DNA of 7,622 nt from Planctomycetales bacterium 4484_123 (lineage in GTDB: Bacteria > Planctomycetota > Phycisphaerae > SM23-33): the NCBI GenBank assembly GCA_002049885.1, contig MVCS01000050.1, positions 1 through 7,622 of the forward strand, read 5' to 3'. How positions within the stretch are numbered: the stretch's first letter is position 1; every line of letters starts with the position of its first letter. A model generated the notes under the pieces. That model made no database searches, was not told the origin of the DNA, and was given only the letters and a program-made list of their open reading frames with translations. The position numbers and the translations under genes were made by a program. Shown here in pieces: positions 1 through 5,354 of this stretch.

Positions 1-477
1 ATGGCGTACAAGAAGTTCACAAGATCGGCCGACCAACTGGAGCCGGACCCACGCTTCGGCAGCAAGCTGGTGAGCAAGTTCATCAACTGCATGATGCATG
101 ACGGCAAGAAGTCCGTCGCCCGGCGCGTCTTCTACGACGCCATGGACATCATCGCGACCAAGGTCAAGGACGCCTCGCCGCTGGAGGTATTCGAGCAGGC
201 GGTAGAGAACGTCAAGCCCATGATCGAGGTCCGCTCCAGGCGCGTCGGCGGGGCCAACTACCAAGTGCCCATGCAGGTGAACGCCAAGCGCCGGCTGTCG
301 TTGGCGATCCGCTGGATCATCCAGGCGGTGCGGGCCGGCAAGGGCAGGCCGACGGCCCAGCGGCTGGCGGCGGAGCTGATCGCCGCTTACAACAAGGAAG
401 GCACCGCCATGACCACGCGGGAGAACGTTCACCGCATGGCCGAGGCGAACAAGGCCTTCGCCCACTTCGCCTGGTAG
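1..477 (+). CDS. rpsG: 30S ribosomal protein S7
   Basis: S7 is a primary 16S rRNA-binding protein that nucleates assembly of the 30S head and lies near the E-site tRNA and the mRNA exit channel. The 158-residue product is close to the usual 156. Visible family signatures are DGKKS (residues 34-38), the strongly conserved EVRSRRVGGANYQVPMQV block (76-93) and the C-terminal ENVHRMAEANKAFAHFAW block (141-158). The N-terminal part, with LVSKFIN (23-29), looks planctomycete-like rather than proteobacterial (inference). The start is the ATG at the first base of the window, so its ribosome binding site and any upstream rpsL cannot be seen. The gene is complete, with a TAG stop. Unlike typical str operons, where fusA follows within about 100 bases, the next gene is 613 bases away. 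Confidence 0.97.
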   Translation: MAYKKFTRSADQLEPDPRFGSKLVSKFINCMMHDGKKSVARRVFYDAMDIIATKVKDASPLEVFEQAVENVKPMIEVRSRRVGGANYQVPMQVNAKRRLSLAIRWIIQAVRAGKGRPTAQRLAAELIAAYNKEGTAMTTRENVHRMAEANKAFAHFAW

Positions 478-624
478 GGCCGTGGGTCTCGCCGGCCGGC
501 GCGGACAGTGGACCTGGGCGTCTGCTGACGGCTTGGTGGCCGCCGGGGTCGTTTCCGGGCGGGCCCTGGGCGCGGCTTGGGCTGTACCGCCGGGCCGGTG
601 TTTGACGATTATTCTGGAAAACGG

Positions 625-645
625 GCCGGCCTGTGTAAGGCCGGC
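625..645 (+). repeat. Inverted repeat, 7-bp stem and 7-base loop
   Basis: GCCGGCC (625-631) and GGCCGGC (639-645) are exact reverse complements around the loop TGTGTAA. It lies in the rpsG-fusA spacer, just after the AT-rich patch at 601-620. No T-tract follows, so a rho-independent terminator is unlikely. A chance origin is possible because the region is very GC-rich. Confidence 0.4.
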
Positions 646-684
646 GGAGGTGTGGATATTCAATGACCCGTGAGGGGGCGGCGC

Positions 685-702
685 GGGCGGATTTGTCCGC
701 CT
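685..702 (+). repeat. Inverted repeat, 6-bp stem with TTTG loop
   Basis: GGCGGA (686-691) pairs exactly with TCCGCC (696-701) around a four-base TTTG loop, and a G-T pair (685/702) can extend it. It is compact and should be stable as RNA. It is one of several hairpins in the rpsG-fusA spacer. Confidence 0.4.
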
Positions 703-822
703 CGGCGAGGGGTCACCCCGGTCGTATGGGCCGGGGCTCAGGTGAGGTCCGGCGGCGGGGCCGTCCCCTTCCCCGGGCCGGTGAGATAAAAACAGAGGCC
801 AATCCGGGCCCGGCGCCACTTG

Positions 823-843
823 GGGCCGGCGACAGCCCGGCCC
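823..843 (+). repeat. Inverted repeat, 7-bp all-GC stem
   Basis: GGGCCGG (823-829) pairs exactly with CCGGCCC (837-843). The seven intervening bases are CGACAGC. An extra C-G pair (830/835) with a bulged C836 would leave a GACA tetraloop. The left arm is one copy of the heptamer repeated through this spacer. No T-tract follows. Confidence 0.4.
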
Positions 844-877
844 GGGACCCGATCAGCGGGTGCCCGGAGCCTCTTCG

Positions 878-901
878 GGCCGGCTTGCCTCAAAGCCGGT
901 C
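878..901 (+). repeat. Inverted repeat, 7 to 9-bp stem
   Basis: CCGGCTT (880-886) pairs exactly with AAGCCGG (893-899) around a six-base loop. A G-T pair (879/900) and a G-C pair (878/901) extend the stem to nine. It is the longest perfect-type hairpin in the rpsG-fusA spacer and lies about 190 bases upstream of fusA. Confidence 0.4.
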
Positions 902-1090
902 AGGGCGGCCGGGGAGGTCCGTGGCCGGGCGGTCGCGGGCCTTGGGACGGCCGATATCCCCGGGTCGCCAGAGGCCGCAGCAGTCCTGCCGAGCGGTTCT
1001 CAGCACCCCTGGTTGGTCCGCCGACGGGCGGGTGCGTAACGGTCCTTGAGCGGCGCGTGCCCCGCCTGCGGGCAATTGTGCAGTCTTGTT

Positions 1091-3154
1091 ATGAAGAAGG
1101 ACTTACAACTCGTTCGCAACATTGGCATCACGGCCCATATCGATGCCGGCAAGACCACCGTCACCGAGCGGGTCCTGTACTTCACCGGCAAGAGCCACAA
1201 GATCGGCGAGGTGCACGACGGCACGGCGGTGATGGACTACCTCGCCGAAGAGCAGCAGCGCGGCATCACCATCACCTCGGCGGCGACCACCTGCCCCTGG
1301 AAGGGCCACACCATCAACCTCATCGACACCCCCGGGCACGTGGACTTCACCATCGAGGTGGAGCGCTCCCTGCGGGTGCTGGACGGGGCGGTGGTGGTCT
1401 TTTGCGGGGTGGGGGGCGTGGAGGCCCAGAGCGAGACGGTCTGGCACCAGGCGGACCGGTACCAGGTATCGCGCCTGTGTTTCGTCAACAAGATGGACCG
1501 GGTCGGGGCTGACTTCGATCTGGTGGTGGGCGAGGTCCGCGACCGCCTTGGCGGCAACCCGGTGCCGCTGCAACTGCCCATGGGTGCCGGCGACGACTTC
1601 GCCGGGCAGATAGACCTCCTGGAGCAGAAGGCCTACTTCTACGAGCCCGCGGCGATCGCCACCACCTTGCGGGTGGGAGAGATTCCCCCCCAGTATGCCG
1701 CCGCCGCCCGGGCCGGCTGGAGCGCCCTGGTGGAGGCCGTCGCCGAGGTGGACGACGAGCTGATGGGCAAGTACGTGCAGGAAGAGCCCATCGGCCCCGA
1801 GGATCTCGCGGCGGCCATCCGTCGGGCGGTGATCGCCAACCGGCTGCACCCGGTGCTTTGCGGTTCGGCCCTGCGGCACATGGGCATCCGGCCGCTGCTG
1901 GACGCGGTCTGCGCGTACCTGCCTTCCCCTCTGGACATGCCGCCGGTGGAGGGCGTGACACCCGGGCGGGCCGGCAAGCCCGTGCAACGCGCCCCGCGCG
2001 AGGACGAGCCCATGGCTGCGCTGGTCTTCAAGGTCGTCGCCGACCGCCACGGCGACCTGTACTTCGTGCGCATCTACAGCGGCACGCTGAAGGCCGGCAC
2101 GCGGGTGCTGAACGCCACCCGCGGCAAGAAGGAGATCGTCTCACGTATCTGGGAGATGCACGCCAACCAGCGCATCCGCCGGGAGTCGGCCAGGGCGGGC
2201 GACATCGTGGCCCTGGTCGGGCCCAAGCACAGCCTCACCGGGGACACCCTCTGCGAGACGCGAGAGCCGGTCGTGCTGGAGCGGATGGATTTCCCCGAGC
2301 CGGTCATCTCCATGTCCATCGAGCCGGCCAGTGCCGGTGACAGGAACCGCCTGGCGGACGCCCTGGCGGCCTTGCGGCGGGAGGACCCGACCTTCCGCTA
2401 TGCCGTGGACCGCGAGACCGGTCAGATGCTGATGCACGGCATGGGGGAGCTGCACCTTGAGGTATTGCACCACAAGTTGCGGGACATGGGGTTGGCGGTG
2501 AGGGTGGGCAGGCCGCGGGTGGCCTACAGGGAGACCATCACGGCCGTCGGCGAGGCCGAGGGGCGCTTCATCCGCCAGTTCGGCGGCCGGGGGCAGTACG
2601 CGGTGGTCAGCCTCCGCGTGGAGCCATTCACCCCCACCGAAGGCGGCGAGTCGATTGTCTTTGCCAGCCAGGTCCGCCAGGGCGCGGTGCCGACGGAGTT
2701 CATCCCCGCGGTGGAGGAGGGTGTGCGGGATGCGGCGACCAGTGGGCCCCTGGCTGGTTATCCCTTGGTGGATATTGCGGTTACGCTCCTGGACGGGAAG
2801 CATCACCCGGTGGACTCTTCGGAGATGGCCTTCGCCCGTGCCGGGGCAGTGGCCTTTGTGGCGGCGGTGGAGCGGGCCTCACCGGTCTTCCTGGAGCCGA
2901 TCATGCTCCTGGAGGTCGTCACCCCGGAGTCGTACCTGGGGGCCGTCACCGGCGACCTTAACGCCCGGCGGGCGGAGATCCTGCGCATGGATGCCCGCGG
3001 CGGCTACCGCAAGCTGACGGCGGAGGTGCCGCTGGCGTCCATGTTTGGCTATGCCACGGTCCTTCGGAGCCTCACCCAGGGCCGGGGCTCCTACAGCATG
3101 GAGCCGCTGCGGTACGGCGTGGTGCCGGCTGAGATCGCGGCGAAGCTGGCCTGA
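1091..3154 (+). CDS. fusA: Translation elongation factor G
   Basis: EF-G is the GTPase that drives tRNA-mRNA translocation and, with RRF, ribosome recycling. The 687-residue product has the full five-domain layout. In the G domain (about 1-285) all nucleotide motifs are present: AHIDAGKT (15-22), RGITI (57-61), DTPGH with the catalytic histidine H83, NKMD (133-136) and GSA (258-260). Domain II is about 305-395, III about 403-478, IV about 479-600 and V about 601-680. Domain IV keeps the tip motifs GGRGQY (498-503) and HPVDSSE, with H572 at the conserved tip-histidine position. The ATG at 1091 is chosen because MKKDLQLVRNIGI matches the family N-terminus; a TTG 15 codons upstream only adds unrelated residues. 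No Shine-Dalgarno-like sequence precedes it. Switch I lacks the three-residue insertion reported for the spd/mtEFG1 subfamily, so the gene is canonical or closer to another paralogue group; I cannot place it without a tree. Confidence 0.95.
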   Translation: MKKDLQLVRNIGITAHIDAGKTTVTERVLYFTGKSHKIGEVHDGTAVMDYLAEEQQRGITITSAATTCPWKGHTINLIDTPGHVDFTIEVERSLRVLDGAVVVFCGVGGVEAQSETVWHQADRYQVSRLCFVNKMDRVGADFDLVVGEVRDRLGGNPVPLQLPMGAGDDFAGQIDLLEQKAYFYEPAAIATTLRVGEIPPQYAAAARAGWSALVEAVAEVDDELMGKYVQEEPIGPEDLAAAIRRAVIANRLHPVLCGSALRHMGIRPLLDAVCAYLPSPLDMPPVEGVTPGRAGKPVQRAPREDEPMAALVFKVVADRHGDLYFVRIYSGTLKAGTRVLNATRGKKEIVSRIWEMHANQRIRRESARAGDIVALVGPKHSLTGDTLCETREPVVLERMDFPEPVISMSIEPASAGDRNRLADALAALRREDPTFRYAVDRETGQMLMHGMGELHLEVLHHKLRDMGLAVRVGRPRVAYRETITAVGEAEGRFIRQFGGRGQYAVVSLRVEPFTPTEGGESIVFASQVRQGAVPTEFIPAVEEGVRDAATSGPLAGYPLVDIAVTLLDGKHHPVDSSEMAFARAGAVAFVAAVERASPVFLEPIMLLEVVTPESYLGAVTGDLNARRAEILRMDARGGYRKLTAEVPLASMFGYATVLRSLTQGRGSYSMEPLRYGVVPAEIAAKLA

Positions 3155-3181
3155 TGGTGGGCAAGCGCCATGCCGATGCTT

Positions 3182-3247
3182 GAGAAAAGTTGAAAAAAAA
3201 GGCACTGTATGATTGACAGCCAGGCTGGTTTGAGTATCCTTACGAGA
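3182..3247 (+). promoter_or_regulatory. Probable sigma70-type promoter of the S10 cluster
   Basis: A perfect -35 box TTGACA (3213-3218) and a 4-of-6 -10 box TATCCT (3235-3240) are separated by 16 bases. Directly upstream is an A-rich tract (about 3183-3200, including eight consecutive A) placed like an UP element, which would suit a strong ribosomal promoter. Transcription would be expected to begin near 3246-3248, giving a leader of about 55 bases before rpsJ. The patch is distinctly AT-rich against very GC-rich surroundings. A TATGAT at 3208-3213 could be a second -10 box, but I see no -35 at a fitting distance. Promoter rules outside model bacteria are uncertain. Confidence 0.6.
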
Positions 3248-3261
3248 CTCTGCAATCTGGC

Positions 3262-3294
3262 TCTCCAACGACGCTAAACAGGCCGTATTGGAGA
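3262..3294 (+). promoter_or_regulatory. Leader hairpin covering the rpsJ ribosome binding site
   Basis: TCTCCAA (3262-3268) is the exact reverse complement of TTGGAGA (3288-3294). The right arm contains GGAG (3290-3293), the best Shine-Dalgarno sequence for the rpsJ ATG at 3303, nine bases away. A further ACG/CGT pairing (3271-3273 with 3284-3286) can extend the helix across a small internal loop. In the mRNA this would hide the ribosome binding site of the first gene of the cluster, a layout typical of translational feedback or temperature-dependent control. The leader is far shorter than the E. coli S10 leader through which L4 acts, so a direct homology is not claimed. Confidence 0.45.
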
Positions 3295-3302
3295 CGTTGC
3301 GT

Positions 3303-3611
3303 ATGGTCCAGGACCGAATACGCATTCGGATGGAAGCCTATGACCACCGGACCTTGGATACCTCGGCCCGGGAGATCGTCGAGCACGCCCAGCGGACCGG
3401 GGCGCGGGTGCGGGGCCCGATCCCGCTGCCCACCAGGATAGAACGCTACACGGTGCTGCGCTCCCCGCACGTGGACAAGAAGTCGAGGGAACAGTTCGAG
3501 ATGAGAACGCACAAGCGCATCATCGATATCTACGAACCCACGGTCCGCACCATCGAGGCCCTCAACCGACTGGTGGTCCCGGCGGGCGTGTTCGTGAAGA
3601 TCAAGGCATAG
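3303..3611 (+). CDS. rpsJ: 30S ribosomal protein S10
   Basis: S10 is a 30S head protein; in many bacteria it also partners NusB in antitermination. The 102-residue product matches the family length of about 103. Signatures are the RIRIRMEAYDHR start (residues 5-16), EIVEHAQRTGA, RGPIPLPTRIERYTVLRSPHVDKKSREQFE and MRTHKRIIDIYEPT. The ATG at 3303 is preferred over the in-frame TTG at 3288 because GGAG (3290-3293) lies nine bases before it and MVQDRIRIR gives the normal short N-terminus. It is the first gene of the S10 cluster, 148 bases after fusA, behind its own likely promoter. tuf, which often sits between fusA and rpsJ, is absent. rplC follows after 42 bases. Confidence 0.96.
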   Translation: MVQDRIRIRMEAYDHRTLDTSAREIVEHAQRTGARVRGPIPLPTRIERYTVLRSPHVDKKSREQFEMRTHKRIIDIYEPTVRTIEALNRLVVPAGVFVKIKA

Positions 3612-3653
3612 GCTGGCCGGAGCATTCAGCGAGGCGACGAAAAGGCGCAGGCG

Positions 3654-4316
3654 ATGTATCCCGCGTTGATAGGCAGAAAGGTCGGCATGACGCAGATATT
3701 CGACGAGGCGGGCAACGTCCAGCCCGTCACCGTCGTCCAGGCCGGCCCCTGCGTGGTGCTCCAGATCAAGAGGATGCAAACCGACGGCTACGATGCCGTG
3801 CAGATCGGCTACGAGGACGTGCGCCCGCAGCGGGCGACCCGGCCGGCGGTCGGCCATGCCGCCCGCGCGGGGACCTGGCCCAAGAAGGTCATCCGCGAGG
3901 TGCGCCTGACTGAGGCTGCCGAGGGCGTCGAGGTCGGCCAGACCCTCACGGTCAAGCTCTTCCAGGACGTGGCCTACGTGGACGTCACCGGCACGAGCAA
4001 GGGCAAGGGCTTCGCCGGCGTGATGAAGCGGCACAACTTCCGCGGGCAGTCCGCCAGTCACGGCACCGAGCGCAAGCACCGCAGCCCCGGGTCGATCTCC
4101 AGCCACGGCACGGACCTCGGCCACGGCGGGAACATCAAGAAGGGCAAGCGCATGGCCGGGCACATGGGCGCGGCCCGCTGCACCAGCCGGAACCATCGCC
4201 TCCTGGGCGTTGATGTGGAAAACAACCTGCTGTTGATCAAGGGCTCCCTGCCCGGGGCCAACGGCGGATACCTGTTCGTAACAAGGTCGCACACGGCAAG
4301 AGTCAAAAAGGCCTGA
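3654..4316 (+). CDS. rplC: 50S ribosomal protein L3
   Basis: L3 binds 23S rRNA early in 50S assembly; its long loop reaches towards the peptidyl transferase centre. The 220-residue product is somewhat longer than the 209 of E. coli. It opens with the family N-terminus IGRKVGMTQIFDEAG (residues 6-20) and has the core signature GTSKGKGFAGVMKRHNFRGQ (113-132). Q132 aligns with the glutamine that PrmB methylates in E. coli (alignment by eye). The loop carries GTERKHRSPGSI and the histidine/glycine-rich HGTDLGHGGNIKKGKRMAGHMG, a form I associate with planctomycetes. The ATG at 3654 gives the standard start; only a weak AAAGG (3641-3645) lies upstream. The gene ends 21 bases before rplD. Confidence 0.96.
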   Translation: MYPALIGRKVGMTQIFDEAGNVQPVTVVQAGPCVVLQIKRMQTDGYDAVQIGYEDVRPQRATRPAVGHAARAGTWPKKVIREVRLTEAAEGVEVGQTLTVKLFQDVAYVDVTGTSKGKGFAGVMKRHNFRGQSASHGTERKHRSPGSISSHGTDLGHGGNIKKGKRMAGHMGAARCTSRNHRLLGVDVENNLLLIKGSLPGANGGYLFVTRSHTARVKKA

Positions 4317-4325
4317 GCGGCAGAC

Positions 4326-4332
4326 GAGGTGA
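4326..4332 (+). promoter_or_regulatory. Strong Shine-Dalgarno that sets the rplD GTG start
   Basis: GAGGTGA is complementary to the 16S rRNA 3' end and lies five bases before the GTG at 4338. It supports GTG as the rplD initiation codon although no ATG occurs near the expected N-terminus. Confidence 0.75.
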
Positions 4333-4337
4333 CCTGA

Positions 4338-4988
4338 GTGTTGCAGGTGCCGGTTTACAATACACGCGGCGAGCAGATCGACATGCTCGAGGTGGACGAG
4401 GCGCGCTTCGGCACGCGCGTCAACGCGGCGTTGTTGAAGCAGGCAGTCGTGGCCTACCACGCCAACTCCCACCAGGGCACCGCCACCACCCGCGGCCGGA
4501 GCCAGGTGGCCGGGGCGGGCCGGAAACTGTTTCGCCAAAAGGGCACCGGCCGGGCCCGACGCGGCAACCTGCGCACCAATGTCCTCCGCGGCGGGGGGGT
4601 GGCCTTCGCCAAGGTCGGACAGCGGCCGAGAAAGCGCCTGAGCCGGAAGATGCGCCACAGGGCCTTGGCTTCGGCCATCCTGGCCAAGCTGCTGGGCGGC
4701 GACCTGCTGGTGGTGGACGGCCTGAAGCTCGCCGAGCCCAAGACTCGAGCGGTGGCCGAGGTGCTGGCCAACCTCCGCATCCGCCGCTCTTGCCTGTTGG
4801 CCCTGCCTGAGAATGATGAGGTGCTCTTCAAGAGCGCCCGGAACATCCCGGATGTGACCGTTCGGGTGGTCGCGGAGCTGAACGCCTACGACGTTGCCAC
4901 CCGCCAGAAGATGCTGTTGACCCGCCAGGCCATGGCCGCGCTGCTGGAGGCGCCGTTTGCGGCGGGTCGGTCGGCCGGGGAGGCCTAG
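4338..4988 (+). CDS. rplD: 50S ribosomal protein L4
   Basis: L4 is an early 23S rRNA-binding protein whose extended loop lines the constriction of the peptide exit tunnel; in E. coli it also represses its own operon. The 216-residue product begins VPVYNTRGEQIDMLEVDEARFG and carries the basic loop signature (about 45-96), including HQGTATTRGRS, RQKGTGRARRGNLR and RGGGVAF. Directly after this, the common GPRPRDY motif is replaced by AKVGQRPRKRLSRKMRH, a lineage variant rather than a defect. The C-terminal half has DLLVVDGLKL and a normal globular fold region. The start is GTG with a strong GAGGTGA five bases upstream. The last residues (about 208-216) are a short, non-conserved extension. rplW begins after 64 bases, the longest gap inside this ribosomal run. 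Confidence 0.95.
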   Translation: MLQVPVYNTRGEQIDMLEVDEARFGTRVNAALLKQAVVAYHANSHQGTATTRGRSQVAGAGRKLFRQKGTGRARRGNLRTNVLRGGGVAFAKVGQRPRKRLSRKMRHRALASAILAKLLGGDLLVVDGLKLAEPKTRAVAEVLANLRIRRSCLLALPENDEVLFKSARNIPDVTVRVVAELNAYDVATRQKMLLTRQAMAALLEAPFAAGRSAGEA

Positions 4989-5002
4989 CCGGCTTCCCGG
5001 GC

Positions 5003-5030
5003 GGCCTGGGGACCGGCGGGTCCGCAGGCC
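5003..5030 (+). promoter_or_regulatory. Strong imperfect hairpin between rplD and rplW
   Basis: GGCCTG (5003-5008) pairs with CAGGCC (5025-5030), then one G-G mismatch (5009/5024), then GGACC (5010-5014) pairs with GGTCC (5019-5023) around a GGCG loop. This gives 11 pairs over 12 positions with a four-base loop. It fills much of the 64-base rplD-rplW gap. No T-tract follows, so it is not a standard terminator. Possible roles are RNA processing, transcript stabilisation or protein binding; its function is unknown. Confidence 0.45.
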
Positions 5031-5052
5031 CGGCGGGGTGGGTTGGCTTGAG

Positions 5053-5337
5053 ATGGAAAACGACATATACAACGTGATAGTCAGGCCGCTGGTGACCGAG
5101 AAGGGCACGCACCAGTCGCAGGCCCTCAACGCCTATGCCTTCCAGGTAAACCCGGAGGCCAACAAGGCGCAGATCCGGCAGGCGGTCGAGAAGATTTACG
5201 GCGTGAAGGTGCTGGAGGTCCGCACCGCCAACCGTCGCGGCAAGCCGCGGCGAGTGGGATACAAGCGCGGCAAGACCAGCCGGTGGAAAAAGGCGGTGGT
5301 GGTGCTTCACCCGGACCACCACATCGACCTGTTCTAG
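5053..5337 (+). CDS. rplW: 50S ribosomal protein L23
   Basis: L23 sits at the exit-tunnel rim and is the docking site for trigger factor and SRP. The 94-residue product, close to the usual 95-100, starts MENDIYNVIVRPLVTEKGT. E16 in VTEKG aligns with E. coli Glu18, the trigger factor contact (by eye). KAQIRQAVEKIYGVKVLEV (38-56) and the basic loop GKPRRVGYKRGKTSRWKKA (63-81) are typical. The ATG at 5053 is chosen because it gives the family N-terminus; the frame is open upstream (a GTG at 5038 and beyond), but that extension is Arg/Gly/Pro-rich and overlaps rplD. No strong Shine-Dalgarno is present, only G-rich sequence. rplB starts 17 bases after the stop. Confidence 0.95.
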   Translation: MENDIYNVIVRPLVTEKGTHQSQALNAYAFQVNPEANKAQIRQAVEKIYGVKVLEVRTANRRGKPRRVGYKRGKTSRWKKAVVVLHPDHHIDLF

Positions 5338-5354
5338 GACCATCTGAGGCAGTC

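Larger units (their letters stand above)
478..1090 (+). other. Gene-free, hairpin-rich rpsG-fusA spacer
   Basis: This 613-base stretch separates rpsG from fusA. Reading frames cross it, but their translations are Arg/Pro/Gly/Ala-rich with no recognisable domain, as expected of GC-rich non-coding DNA. It holds at least four perfect or near-perfect inverted repeats with short loops (625-645, 685-702, 823-843, 878-901), a 10-bp palindrome at 804-813, and several copies of the heptamer GGGCCGG (592, 623, 728, 775, 823, 877, plus the reverse complement at 837). None of the hairpins is followed by a T-run, so none is a standard intrinsic terminator. I found no convincing sigma70 promoter; the AT-richer islands at about 601-620, 653-663 and 782-803 lack paired -35/-10 boxes. 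It could be a long structured leader for fusA, a site where transcript is processed, or unconstrained spacer. Confidence 0.6.

Noticed and set aside
482..673. Possible 63-codon reading frame directly after rpsG
   Set aside because: It has a non-ATG start with no ribosome binding site, no recognisable content, and crosses the 625-645 hairpin. It looks like chance openness in GC-rich DNA.
663..1049. Possible 128-codon gene in the rpsG-fusA spacer, ATG 663 with GGAGGTG at 646-652 upstream
   Set aside because: The product is low-complexity Arg/Gly/Pro/Ala-rich with no domain, the spacing to the Shine-Dalgarno is long (10 bases), and codon third positions look less GC-biased than in the neighbouring real genes. 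Ribosome profiling or conservation could reopen it.
1046..1090. In-frame TTG extension of fusA by 15 codons
   Set aside because: The added residues (MSGACPACG...) do not fit EF-G N-termini and no ribosome binding site precedes the TTG.
820..1512. 230-codon frame overlapping the fusA 5' end in another frame
   Set aside because: Most of it is the shadow of fusA; the translation is His/Arg/Gly-rich and resembles no family.
3162..3182. CAAGC/GCTTG inverted repeat after fusA as a terminator
   Set aside because: The stem is only five pairs with an 11-base loop, and it is followed by an A-rich rather than a T-rich tract, which suits an upstream promoter element better than termination on the + strand.
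3190..3213. TTGAAA (3190-3195) and TATGAT (3208-3213) as a promoter
   Set aside because: The boxes are only 12 bases apart, too close for sigma70. The TTGACA/TATCCT pair just downstream is better spaced.
3240..5129. 629-codon open frame on the minus strand across rpsJ, rplC and rplD
   Set aside because: It is antisense to three certain ribosomal protein genes; long antisense frames are common in high-GC DNA and the translation has no domain signature.
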